Source of the DNA: a virus
Direction: 5' to 3' (one strand)
DNA length: 31,158 bases
Virus record (IMG/VR): IMGVR_UViG_3300035698_003452
Span: 1 to 31,158 of that record
Shown: piece by piece, positions 6,804 through 13,583 of the stretch
Layout of the letters: every line of letters starts with the position of its first letter
Numbering within the stretch: the stretch's first letter is position 1
The notes under the pieces: model-generated
The model's database searches: none
What the model was told of the DNA's origin: nothing
What the model saw: the letters and a program-made list of their open reading frames with translations, nothing else
Translations under genes and position numbers: made by a program

Positions 6804-7191
6804 GAAGATTACAAGGGCTGAAAAGGAGTTGGCCTGCCTTAGCATTGAGCTTCGATACTTGCGCGCCGATATTATAAAAGCCCTGCCGAGGGGTCTTGGA
6901 GGCCCTGTACGGCGTTGGCTATCCAAGGGGGTCCAAGGTACAGGGGTATACCCGCAAACTCCGTACAGCGGCACTCAGGCGGCTTCTGAGTCGTATTCAG
7001 AGTCTACCCCGGTAGAGTCTGTGGCAAAAGACTTGTATCACGGCGAAGACCGGGAGTTCGTGGGTGTGGAACTTGACGCCAAGCATAGCGCACTCGTGAT
7101 TTTGGTGGCGGGTATCACTGCTATCATCTTGTTTTTCCTGCTGCTGGTCATAGGCACTGACTTTTACGTGAAGCTGGCGGGTGCAGTATGA
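6793..7191 (+). CDS. Hypothetical protein with C-terminal TM helix
   Basis: This protein has 132 residues from ATG 6793, preceded by GGGAGAAGGACAG. An N-terminal helical, Lys/Glu-rich segment is followed by a Ser/Thr-rich linker (about residues 60-80). A single strong hydrophobic helix (about residues 101-123) leads to a short tail. It is probably anchored in the inner membrane with the N terminus in the cytoplasm. No family is recognised. The stop overlaps the next start by 4 bp. Confidence 0.6.
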   Translation: MKAEKITRAEKELACLSIELRYLRADIIKALPRGLGGPVRRWLSKGVQGTGVYPQTPYSGTQAASESYSESTPVESVAKDLYHGEDREFVGVELDAKHSALVILVAGITAIILFFLLLVIGTDFYVKLAGAV

Positions 7192-7460
7192 AACTCGTGG
7201 GTATGAAAGTTACGCCGGAAGTCTTCGGCGCGTTCATGCGCAGTGGGGAACGTACGCTCAAGGTGAAGTCTGACCTACCTGAAACAGCGGAGTTCCATCA
7301 TGCGTACTACGACCATGAGCGAGTGTGCTTCGTGGTGGTGTTTCGGGATGTGTCATTCAGAGATTTGGAGGAGGGTGAGTACATCCCGATTGTACCCCCT
7401 GCACAGGTGCAGGTGATTCGCAGGGTGTTTGAAAAAACTTCAAAGTCTGGGGGTGGGTGA
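7188..7460 (+). CDS. Hypothetical protein with palindrome in its 3' end
   Basis: This 90-residue mixed alpha/beta protein is not recognised (MKLVGMKVTPEVFGAFMRSG...). Codons for VFEKTSK near the C terminus are the palindrome at 7428-7444, read in frame. The final residues SGGG look like a nonspecific tail, so the palindrome appears tolerated at the end of the protein. It is coupled by 4-bp or 1-bp overlaps to genes on both sides. Confidence 0.6.
   Translation: MKLVGMKVTPEVFGAFMRSGERTLKVKSDLPETAEFHHAYYDHERVCFVVVFRDVSFRDLEEGEYIPIVPPAQVQVIRRVFEKTSKSGGG
7428..7444. promoter_or_regulatory. Dispersed palindrome, copy 4 (inside a gene)
   Basis: TTTGAAAAAACTTCAAA is an exact consensus copy near the 3' end of the 7188-7460 gene. 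No promoter motif is evident next to it, so it fits a stoperator-like or DNA-organising site better than a promoter operator. Confidence 0.75.
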
Positions 7461-7633
7461 TGTATAGGGTATGGACGTTGGATTTTGGGGAGAAGTGTAC
7501 CTGCATGACAGATTGGCAAAGTAGAGCTGCGTGTAAGCGTATGATCGTGGGTAGATGGGGACACTGGCCTCCCTTTGCTGTCATATCGCAGTGTCAGACA
7601 CGAGAACGATTCGAGAGGAGGTACTTACCGTGA
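7460..7633 (+). CDS. Small hypothetical protein, Cys/Trp-rich
   Basis: This 57-residue frame starts at an ATG that shares its A with the previous stop (TGATG). It ends in GTGA, overlapping the next start. The product begins MYRVWTLDFGEKCTCMTDWQ and has four Cys and four Trp. Precise coupling on both sides is the main support. Function is unknown. Confidence 0.5.
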   Translation: MYRVWTLDFGEKCTCMTDWQSRAACKRMIVGRWGHWPPFAVISQCQTRERFERRYLP

Positions 7634-7866
7634 GGTTGCTTTGTCTATTCGTAGCGGTGCCGAACAAGGTTGCGGACAAGTGGAAGAAGTATGTGCCTGT
7701 CAATTCGCATAAGATGCTACAGATGCAAGACGGCACGGAATTGAACCTGTGCGGAGGGCACCTCATACCGGGCAATGTAAGCCGCTCAGAGGTCGCTCAG
7801 TCCACTCGGCAGATCAGAGAGGGCGAGGGTACCGGGTATCGTGTGCTGTTGCTGGGGAAGTCATGA
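7630..7866 (+). CDS. Hypothetical protein
   Basis: This 78-residue protein starts at GTG 7630 (GTGA overlap) with AGAGGAGGT upstream. That site decides the start against a longer in-frame reading. The N terminus is weakly hydrophobic and the rest is mixed. No family is recognised. It overlaps the next small membrane gene by 4 bp. Confidence 0.55.
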   Translation: MRLLCLFVAVPNKVADKWKKYVPVNSHKMLQMQDGTELNLCGGHLIPGNVSRSEVAQSTRQIREGEGTGYRVLLLGKS

Positions 7867-8054
7867 GGGCATTTATAGTAGTTGTTAATCTCGTGCTGTC
7901 GGTGCTGCGAGCTGTGTTCTGCACGGGGGTGGGAGCTGTTGCAGTTGTCGTGCTAATGGCCGCATTTGTGCTTGTGGGTTTGCTCGGGATGGTAGCGACT
8001 GCGGTGATATTAGCTTTTGGTGCAGGTAGGGCATTACTGGGGATTGACTTATGA
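7863..8054 (+). CDS. Very hydrophobic 63-residue membrane protein
   Basis: Start ATG 7863 overlaps the previous stop. Nearly the whole product is hydrophobic: two helices, about residues 3-25 and 28-55, rich in Val, Leu, Ala and Gly. Size and topology resemble small class II holin-like proteins, but it lies in a block of unrelated small genes away from any endolysin. A membrane role is clear and the specific role is not. Confidence 0.55.
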   Translation: MRAFIVVVNLVLSVLRAVFCTGVGAVAVVVLMAAFVLVGLLGMVATAVILAFGAGRALLGIDL

Positions 8055-8290
8055 TACAGGTATCACTGAAGCAATTGAATGAAATGGTCGAGCAACTACC
8101 CAAGGCTACGCGGTACTGTAGGTATTACAGGTTGGCGGTACCTGAATTACGCTCGTCTGTTGTACGTCTAGATGAGAAACCAGAGGCGTATACGACCAAG
8201 TGCGTTGTCGCTAAGTGCGAAGAGTGGCGGGATAGCAATGGGTGTTACGGGTACAGGTGGAAACTCTTAGATATTGAGGTGGTAGTGTAG
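8051..8290 (+). CDS. Hypothetical protein
   Basis: This 79-residue protein overlaps the previous gene by 4 bp. It has an amphipathic N-terminal helix (SLKQLNEMVEQLPKATRY) and a beta-like C-terminal half with three Cys. I do not recognise it. Confidence 0.5.
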   Translation: MIQVSLKQLNEMVEQLPKATRYCRYYRLAVPELRSSVVRLDEKPEAYTTKCVVAKCEEWRDSNGCYGYRWKLLDIEVVV

Positions 8291-8291
8291 T

Positions 8292-8576
8292 ATGCAGGTA
8301 GCTGTCATAGACGACACGAGTGTGAATCTCATGGAGGCGATAGAGTACCTTCAGGAGTTAATGTACACTGTGACCATGCAGGACCTTGCGGCGAGCACGA
8401 GCTACATTTACTCTTGCGATTACCCCGCGTGCTGTGACGATTCATCCGGGCTAATGGTTAGCGCGGAGCGGTTCAGCGATACGCGGGTACGCAACGGCAT
8501 CCACCCTCCGACTGTGGGATGCCTGATAGAAAACCTAGAGTGGCCCGGAGTTCAACCACGTGCCCCGCCTTCTTAA
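8292..8576 (+). CDS. Hypothetical acidic protein with Cys cluster
   Basis: This 94-residue acidic protein starts one base after the preceding stop, behind AGGTGGTAGTG. A CDYPACCDDSSG segment and a later Cys could bind metal. It contains no recognised domain. It is the last gene before the 8577-8678 gap. Confidence 0.5.
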   Translation: MQVAVIDDTSVNLMEAIEYLQELMYTVTMQDLAASTSYIYSCDYPACCDDSSGLMVSAERFSDTRVRNGIHPPTVGCLIENLEWPGVQPRAPPS

Positions 8577-8611
8577 GCATTCCGGTTTATCGACACAGTT
8601 ATAGGTTGTGT

Positions 8612-8661
8612 CCCCGGAGTCCCGATGCGGTTGGTACCGTAAGGGGTGCTATACTCCGGGG
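8612..8661 (+). other. Inverted repeat in the leader of the next gene
   Basis: CCCCGGAGT (8612-8620) pairs perfectly with ACTCCGGGG (8653-8661), enclosing a smaller CGGT/ACCG hairpin. A TATACT string (8650-8655) overlaps the right arm but lacks a good -35. It could fold in the RNA just before the ribosome site (GAGGAG) of 8679-8960, or mark a binding site. Confidence 0.4.
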
Positions 8662-8678
8662 GCTTTAACAGAGGAGAC

Positions 8679-8960
8679 ATGATGACGATTGAAGATGTGA
8701 TTGGTTTAGCGTTAAAGGGTAGGCAAGAGGTGTTGCGTGAGGGTATCATTCCCGATTACGTGGTACTTGGGCGTGAGGAAATGCGCTTGGTAATTGAGGC
8801 GGTATACTTTCAGAATTTTATCGACATTCTCGGTGGGCAGTCTGGTGAGCCTAAACTAGTGGGGTTATTGATTATACCAGACTGGGATACAGAGTCCACT
8901 GTGCGAGTCACAGAGGGATTTTCCCATAAATCGTGTTCTATGCGGGGTGTGCTGGACTAA
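8679..8960 (+). CDS. Hypothetical protein
   Basis: This protein has 93 residues from ATG 8679, chosen because GAGGAGAC lies just upstream. Another ATG follows at once. The sequence MMTIEDVIGLALKGRQEVLREGIIPDYVVLGREEMRLVIEA looks like a compact alpha/beta fold. Similar short proteins occur widely in phages without assigned function. I cannot name a family. Confidence 0.6.
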   Translation: MMTIEDVIGLALKGRQEVLREGIIPDYVVLGREEMRLVIEAVYFQNFIDILGGQSGEPKLVGLLIIPDWDTESTVRVTEGFSHKSCSMRGVLD

Positions 8961-9048
8961 ACAACGTCCGCTCAGTGCAATATAATTTTGGCGGGTGGGT
9001 AGTAGGTCGAACGGATTGATTCTCAGGCAGTTAAATATGGGGTGTGGG

Positions 9049-9240
9049 ATGGCAGAGTGTCAATGGTGCGGTTGGATGGAGACGGCAGAGGACGTTTTCG
9101 GCAGTGATGTCGAGGATTTGGAATGCGGTGCTGCTGTCGATGGTTTGGGTGGGCCGTATGGCTGCACTCGGATGAAGGGGCACGAGGGTCCGCATGTGGC
9201 GTGCGGTAACATAGACCATGCGATAGCGGTAGAGAAGTAA
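9049..9240 (+). CDS. Small zinc-finger-like protein
   Basis: This protein has 63 residues from ATG 9049 (GGGGTGTGGG upstream). An ATG at 9037 or a GTG at 8995 are possible alternative starts. The sequence carries CQWC, then ECG, then YGCTRMKGHEGPHVACG. The C-x6-HEGPH pattern is frequent in small phage and actinobacterial Zn-binding proteins. Function is unknown. A TATAAT at 8981-8986 lies upstream, but with no convincing -35. Confidence 0.55.
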   Translation: MAECQWCGWMETAEDVFGSDVEDLECGAAVDGLGGPYGCTRMKGHEGPHVACGNIDHAIAVEK

Positions 9241-9404
9241 TGGTGCTGAGAGTCATATACGTGTGTTTGTACAATGTGGCGGCGTGGTGTATCAATGAGT
9301 TTGCGTACAGTGCACACCTAGAGGGCCAGCGTCATCACAAGGGTTACGAGCGGTATGACTTCAGCAGGGACCTGAAATACAAGCGATGGAGGAAATCGTT
9401 ATGA
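9240..9404 (+). CDS. Small basic protein
   Basis: This 54-residue frame starts in a TAATG overlap and ends in an ATGA overlap with the MazG-like gene. The N terminus is weakly hydrophobic (MVLRVIYVCLYNVAAWC) and the C terminus is basic and Tyr-rich. The double coupling supports a real gene. No function is recognised. Confidence 0.45.
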   Translation: MVLRVIYVCLYNVAAWCINEFAYSAHLEGQRHHKGYERYDFSRDLKYKRWRKSL

Positions 9405-9763
9405 GTGATTTTAATGAGCTGATGGATGCGGTGCATACGCAAGCTAACGATCTTGGCTGGCACGATACAGAGCAGACCGAGGATGCGTACATAGAGCGCA
9501 TGTGCAATAACCTCCACGATGAAGTGTCGGAACTGCACGAGGCATGGAGGAACGGGGTTCACCGGGAGGATTGCGACAAGGCAGACGGCATGCGCAAGGC
9601 GAAGTTGCCCGTCCTTACTGCGATAGAGGAGGAGTTAGCCGACATAGTGATACGGGTTATGTGTGATTCTGCACATTTGGGAATTGATTTGCTAACGGCT
9701 GTCAAGGTCAAGTTGCAGTACAACAGGATTCGGGGCTACAGGCCCGGAGGAAAGAAATCGTGA
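9401..9763 (+). CDS. MazG-like nucleotide pyrophosphohydrolase
   Basis: This protein has 120 residues from ATG 9401, with GGAGG nine bases upstream and a 4-bp overlap with the preceding stop. An ATG at 9386 is less likely. It shows the MazG helix pair: DEVSELHEAWR and EEELADIVIRVMCD, whose Glu/Asp residues would bind Mg. The typical C-terminal YNRIRG..PGGKK follows. The family hydrolyses (d)NTPs to NMP and PPi, or lowers ppGpp, in host cells. In phages it may clean the nucleotide pool or delay starvation responses. Its place next to the modification-like cassette fits a nucleotide-pool role. Confidence 0.8.
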   Translation: MSDFNELMDAVHTQANDLGWHDTEQTEDAYIERMCNNLHDEVSELHEAWRNGVHREDCDKADGMRKAKLPVLTAIEEELADIVIRVMCDSAHLGIDLLTAVKVKLQYNRIRGYRPGGKKS

Positions 9764-10221
9764 CAACTACAGAGAAGATACATGCGTGGGATTTTGTTGT
9801 GGAGCTGAGTAAGGAAGCCGGTGAATCTGTAGAGATACTTTGCGAGAATCCGAAGGGGTCACCTAATGCGGCGGTGAGGTGTTACGGCGAATGGACGGAT
9901 TGGGAGCACGAACGATTCGAGGCTACCAGTATCATTGAGGCACTTGCTAGAGCTGTGCTGGTAATGCATGAGCGGCTTGCCGAGGACAGCATAGTTGAAA
10001 AGATTTCAAACGGATCGGTATGTGAGCAGGCTATACCACCCAGTAATGAACTCGCCAGTATGGAGGCCGGGTGGGAGTCGTGCGGGTTGGAGGTTGCACA
10101 GGAATACAGATGGCACATGGCGGGTGGTGGCCTAAGCAGTTGGAGTAGCTGGTACCCTATCGTGTTGCGGGAGTACCCGAGTGCCAAGATTGAGTATCAG
10201 TACAGACGGAGGAAGGCGTAA
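9760..10221 (+). CDS. Hypothetical protein with internal palindrome
   Basis: This 153-residue protein begins at GTG in a GTGA overlap with the MazG-like gene. The N-terminal half (EKIHAWDFVVELSKEAGESVEIL, then an acidic WTDWEHERF region and EALARAVLVMHERL) looks like a single-domain protein seen in many phages. A Trp/Ser-rich segment (SSWSSWYP) and a basic tail follow. Codons for VEKISN fall on the palindrome at 9994-10010, between the two halves. Function is unknown. Confidence 0.6.
   Translation: MTTTEKIHAWDFVVELSKEAGESVEILCENPKGSPNAAVRCYGEWTDWEHERFEATSIIEALARAVLVMHERLAEDSIVEKISNGSVCEQAIPPSNELASMEAGWESCGLEVAQEYRWHMAGGGLSSWSSWYPIVLREYPSAKIEYQYRRRKA
9994..10010. promoter_or_regulatory. Dispersed palindrome, copy 5 (inside a gene)
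   Basis: GTTGAAAAGATTTCAAA differs from the consensus at the first base only. It is read in frame as VEKISN. Confidence 0.65.
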
Positions 10222-10298
10222 TGCCGGAAGGAAAGCATAGGCGTGGTAGGTGGAAGGGCGTGCAGGGGCATGACACACTGGGCACCCTGTCCGAGTAA
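10221..10298 (+). CDS. Possible 25-residue peptide
   Basis: A TAATG overlap starts a 25-codon basic frame (MPEGKHRRGRWKGVQGHDTL). Only the overlap and the ribosome-like GGAGGAAGG just upstream support it. The next 190 bp, to 10491, hold no other gene. Confidence 0.25.
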   Translation: MPEGKHRRGRWKGVQGHDTLGTLSE

Positions 10299-10341
10299 TG
10301 GCGACCCCCCTTATGCTGAAGGTAGAGGAGGAAAATTAGGG

Positions 10342-10370
10342 TTGACGTTATCCCAGTAATGGGTTAGGGT
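10342..10370 (+). promoter_or_regulatory. Candidate promoter before the arginine decarboxylase
   Basis: TTGACG (10342-10347), a 17-bp spacer and TAGGGT (10365-10370) make a weak match. A perfect TTGACA at 10374 and a TATACT at 10391 lie nearby but are only 11 bp apart. This 190-bp gap between genes probably holds the start of the accessory operon, but the exact promoter is unclear. Confidence 0.3.
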
Positions 10371-10491
10371 ATCTTGACAGTTGGAGCATGTATACTTCTT
10401 AAAAGAAAACTGCGACGGCTGACAGAGGATGCACCCTAGCCCGACCGTCCGGGCACGCCGTGTTGTCCTCTTCAGTTATAGGAGAGCGGAC

Positions 10492-11160
10492 ATGGTGAGT
10501 GTAGGCAACATGACGGTTGACGTATCGGCACAGATGGTCTACGGCAACAGGGTACCCCGAACAGCCTTCACCACTACGGGTGCAGGTGACAGTTCACTGA
10601 CTATCCATGCGGGGTCATACCACATGGCCCTCCAAGCGGCGGGTATTGCACGATGCAACATCATGCAGTATTCGTCCATGCTACCAGCAGATCTCACCAT
10701 CACGGCAGACCACGATTCATCCGGGCTCGTCACGGGTTCTGTGATGGATACTATCATGGCTGTTGAGCATGGTCGCTATGGAGACGTGTTAGCGGCCTGT
10801 GTGGCGTATGCGATGCTCACGTGTAGGGTAACGGGGGAAGTTGTGGGCGGTGTCGTTGCAGAGCGTGTTAGCACCTTTCCCGAGGCCATGTGTCTTAGGG
10901 CAGCTACCCAGCGGGTGAGGAACGATGCCAGAGCTAGCATTAGTGAGCTGTACAATGCAACATTTGCTGGGGATTGTGCCATTGGCCATACCGAAGACGT
11001 GTACGCTTCGCACAGAGTGAGTAAGGTATACGGCACGGTACTAGCGGCTATCTGTTTCACCAGCTACAGCTACCCGATACTTGAAAAGATTTCAAACTTG
11101 CTGGATGCGCCGTGGGTGGCTTGTGGGCGGTCAGATGCGGAGGAGTTTAGGTATGAGTGA
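10492..11160 (+). CDS. Pyruvoyl-dependent arginine decarboxylase (PvlArgDC-like)
   Basis: This protein has 222 residues from ATG 10492 (AGGAGAGCGGAC upstream). Key features are FTTTGAGDSS (about residues 26-35), then MALQAAGIARCNIMQYSSMLP (about 45-65). This matches the PvlArgDC region where an AGI-x-N segment leads to the SS-x-x-P self-cleavage site. Cleavage between Ser61 and Ser62 would create the pyruvoyl group. The enzyme converts arginine to agmatine and CO2. Known homologues (methanogens, Chlamydia AaxB) are 165-195 residues. Near the C terminus LEKISN is encoded by the palindrome at 11080. It heads a coupled run with the IbrA/IbrB-like genes. Agmatine could feed polyamine synthesis, DNA condensation, acid resistance or a base modification. 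Confidence 0.78.
   Translation: MVSVGNMTVDVSAQMVYGNRVPRTAFTTTGAGDSSLTIHAGSYHMALQAAGIARCNIMQYSSMLPADLTITADHDSSGLVTGSVMDTIMAVEHGRYGDVLAACVAYAMLTCRVTGEVVGGVVAERVSTFPEAMCLRAATQRVRNDARASISELYNATFAGDCAIGHTEDVYASHRVSKVYGTVLAAICFTSYSYPILEKISNLLDAPWVACGRSDAEEFRYE
11080..11096. promoter_or_regulatory. Dispersed palindrome, copy 6 (inside a gene)
   Basis: CTTGAAAAGATTTCAAA differs from the consensus at the first base. It is read in frame as LEKISN near the end of the decarboxylase gene, about 60 bp before the IbrA-like start. Confidence 0.65.
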
Positions 11161-12316
11161 CGGCGGCACAAGGAACGGTCTACGGTATTACATAGACCGT
11201 AACGTGTTTGAGGCGGGGCTTGACCGTATGCGCTTCATATTCGATGAATTTGACGATGTGATTGTGCATACGTCCGGGGGCAAGGATTCAACTGTCTGCA
11301 TACAGCTCGCCCTTATCGTGGCAAGAGAGCGCAATCGTCTACCTCTCAAGCTGATGTTTGTGGATCAGGAGGTAGAGCACAGTCAGACCATTGACCAGAT
11401 GATGCACGATATGGAGAGTCCTGAAATAGAGCCTCTGTGGATTCAGGTGCCTTACGAGTTCGAGAATGGCACGTCAACCGAGTGTCCCATGTTCACGCCT
11501 TGGGATGAGGAAGTGCGGGATGTGTGGATGCGGCCAAAGCGGGAGGGCAACCCGTATACTGAGAACGTCTACAAGACTCGCAACTTTTACAAGATGTTTG
11601 ATGCCTTTTGCCAGTACCATTTTGGGGATAGGCGGGTGGCCCGGATAGGCGGGGTGCGGTGCGAGGAGTCCCCGAACAGGCGCCTGGCTCTTACCGTGGA
11701 TGCAACCTATAAATGGGCCACGTGGGGCAAGGTGCCTACCCGCAAGACCAAGGAGCAGCACATTCTGTTTTACCCGATCTACGATTGGTCCTATCAGGAT
11801 GTGTGGAAGGCCATTCACGATAACGGGTGGCAGTACAACGAGCTATACGATTTGCAGTATCAGCACGGGGTGCCAGTGCAGATCATGCGGGTATCCAGCA
11901 TAATCCACGAGACAGCCATTCACGCCTTGATGTATCTTCAGGAGGTTGACACGGAGTTCTGGCCTAAGCTATGCAAGCGCGTGCCGGGGGTGGCGTCTGC
12001 GGGTATACTAAAGGAGGGTGCGTTTAGGTTCGCAAATGGCCTGCCTTACATGTTCGCCACGTGGCGTGAGTACGCGGATTACCTGTTAGAGCATTTGGTG
12101 ATAGACCCGGAGCAGAAGGAACGCTTCAGGGTTTCGTGGGGTAGGTTTGAGTCCGGTGCCAAGGTGGCGGGGTGGGTAGCAGACGTGGATTGGGATAGTG
12201 TGATTTGCGCTGCTGAGGCGCGTACGGTGTTGGTGGGTGACTGCCACGGGAATAAGCTTAACGCTGTCTCGGCAACTAAGCAATGGAATAAGCTTGAAGC
12301 GGAGGCAACGGCGTGA
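11153..12316 (+). CDS. IbrA-like PP-loop / PAPS-reductase-family protein
   Basis: This protein has 387 residues from ATG 11153, overlapping the decarboxylase stop, with GGAGGAGT upstream. It shows three hallmarks of the family: the PP-loop SGGKDS (residues 41-46), GGVRCEESPNRR (166-177) and FYPIYDWSYQDVW (206-218). The C-terminal extension and the following ParB-domain gene match the ibrA-ibrB pair of E. coli, which is described as activating prophage-associated eib genes. Family members bind ATP or PAPS and transfer adenylate or sulfur-type groups. Relatives occur in DNA phosphorothioation (DndC). Reaction and substrate here are not known. Confidence 0.8.
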   Translation: MSDGGTRNGLRYYIDRNVFEAGLDRMRFIFDEFDDVIVHTSGGKDSTVCIQLALIVARERNRLPLKLMFVDQEVEHSQTIDQMMHDMESPEIEPLWIQVPYEFENGTSTECPMFTPWDEEVRDVWMRPKREGNPYTENVYKTRNFYKMFDAFCQYHFGDRRVARIGGVRCEESPNRRLALTVDATYKWATWGKVPTRKTKEQHILFYPIYDWSYQDVWKAIHDNGWQYNELYDLQYQHGVPVQIMRVSSIIHETAIHALMYLQEVDTEFWPKLCKRVPGVASAGILKEGAFRFANGLPYMFATWREYADYLLEHLVIDPEQKERFRVSWGRFESGAKVAGWVADVDWDSVICAAEARTVLVGDCHGNKLNAVSATKQWNKLEAEATA

Positions 12317-12957
12317 TGTCTGAAAAAATTTCAAAGACAAGGATGAACGATATTCCAGAGTGCGTTAGGCATAATCCTGTGTCTATCATAAGGTGGGTAC
12401 CTATTGCTGAAGTTGTAGCCAATTCGTATAACCCGAACACGGTACCCAAGAATGAAATGCACCTGCTGTATGTGTCTATCAAGCAGGACGGGTACACTCA
12501 GCCTATCGTCACTGTGCGGGACCCGGAGCGCAAGCTGTACGTGATAGTGGATGGGTTCCACAGGTATAGCGTGATGAAATGCAACCCGGATATCTATGAG
12601 CAGAATCACGGCCTCCTTCCTATTGTGGTATTGAACAAGCCGCTGGAAGATCGGATGGCTTCTACGGTGAGGCACAACCGGGCACGGGGCAAGCACTCAA
12701 TTCAGGGCATGAGCAGTCTCGTGTTTCAGATGCTCAACGAGGGGTGCACTGACGCTGACGTGTGCAACAAGCTAGGTATGTCAGTGGAGGAGCTTGTCCG
12801 GGTTAAACACATCACCGGGTTTAGCAAGCTGTTTGAGAGTATCGAATATCGGCGTGAGTGGGTGACACGGAAGCAACTGAAGATCAAGCACGATAAGTCG
12901 CTGTGGAAGAATACACCTCCCGCAGCTACACCGAAGAGGAGAAAGGTACCAGCATGA
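12316..12957 (+). CDS. IbrB-like ParB-domain protein
   Basis: This protein has about 213 residues from ATG 12316, or one more from GTG 12313. GGAGG is at 12301. The ParB/sulfiredoxin-type domain is clear: RWVPIAEVVANSYNPN, then GYTQPIVTV, then VDGFHRYSVMK. A helix-turn-helix-like stretch follows (CTDADVCNKLGMSVEELVRV). In E. coli, IbrB acts with IbrA as a regulator. The second to seventh codons form the palindrome at 12319. It overlaps both neighbours by a few bases, so IbrA-like, IbrB-like and methyltransferase are probably made together. It could bind DNA, possibly the dispersed palindrome, which is speculative. Confidence 0.78.
   Translation: MSEKISKTRMNDIPECVRHNPVSIIRWVPIAEVVANSYNPNTVPKNEMHLLYVSIKQDGYTQPIVTVRDPERKLYVIVDGFHRYSVMKCNPDIYEQNHGLLPIVVLNKPLEDRMASTVRHNRARGKHSIQGMSSLVFQMLNEGCTDADVCNKLGMSVEELVRVKHITGFSKLFESIEYRREWVTRKQLKIKHDKSLWKNTPPAATPKRRKVPA
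12319..12335. promoter_or_regulatory. Dispersed palindrome, copy 7 (right after a start codon)
   Basis: TCTGAAAAAATTTCAAA has one mismatch. It follows the ATG of the IbrB-like gene directly and encodes SEKISK. Confidence 0.65.
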
Positions 12958-13583
12958 GCAATGCAGTTCAGGTAGGTGGGCATAGGGTTAGGTGTGGTAA
13001 TCTCACGGAGGGGTTGGGTGATCTGATGGGTGGCGAGAAGTGCGATATCTTCTACACCGATCCGCCGTGGGGACAGGGGAAACTCAAGTATTTCCATACG
13101 ATGCAATCTGCACTTGACGGGGTACAGGATAGCCCTCTCAGCTTGCCTGATTTCCTTGACTGCCTGTTCGGGCTTGCGGTGGCCAACTGCAAGGGTATCA
13201 TCATCATTGAGTATGGTGAGAAGTGGGAGCAGAACATACGCGATGCGGGGGATCGTGCGGGGGTGCAGTTCTGCGGTATGGCCTATCCGACGTACAGGGG
13301 CGGCAAGGGGCTACTGCCAATGCACCTGCACGTATACACGATGGACCCAGATGTGCAACCGGACCCGGACTATTACGGGCGGGTGACAGACAGCCATGAT
13401 TATGAAATGACACGTAGGGCGATTGCTCCCTTTGTGGTACCGGGAGGGATCATACTTGACGTGTGTTGCGGGTTTGGCAACACTGCCAAAATGGCACTCA
13501 AGAGCGGCATGCGGTTCTACGGGCAGGAGTTGACACAGGCGCGGCTTGACCGGGCGGTGAAGTTATTGGGGAGGCACGCATGA
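12954..13583 (+). CDS. DNA methyltransferase, DPPW type
   Basis: This protein has 209 residues from ATG 12954, overlapping the previous stop, with GAGGAGAAAGG upstream. Catalytic motif IV DPPW is at residues 36-39 (FYTDPPWGQG). The AdoMet motif I comes late (DVCCGFGNT, about 169-177). This order is usual for beta-class amino-methyltransferases that make N6-methyladenine or N4-methylcytosine. It is short and has no evident target-recognition domain, so it may rely on a partner such as the ParB-domain proteins or act nonspecifically. Anti-restriction or a step of DNA hypermodification are both possible. The next gene overlaps its end. Confidence 0.78.
   Translation: MSNAVQVGGHRVRCGNLTEGLGDLMGGEKCDIFYTDPPWGQGKLKYFHTMQSALDGVQDSPLSLPDFLDCLFGLAVANCKGIIIIEYGEKWEQNIRDAGDRAGVQFCGMAYPTYRGGKGLLPMHLHVYTMDPDVQPDPDYYGRVTDSHDYEMTRRAIAPFVVPGGIILDVCCGFGNTAKMALKSGMRFYGQELTQARLDRAVKLLGRHA

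Noticed and set aside
9456-9475. Another TGGCACGATAC string, like the modules' -24 element
   Set aside because: It lies in the MazG-like coding region and the GC that follows is 11, not 10, bases after GG. It also shows that this 11-mer can occur by chance, so the three module elements are rated only moderately.
10374-10396. TTGACA followed by TATACT as a promoter
   Set aside because: The two boxes are only 11 bp apart, too close for a sigma-70 promoter.
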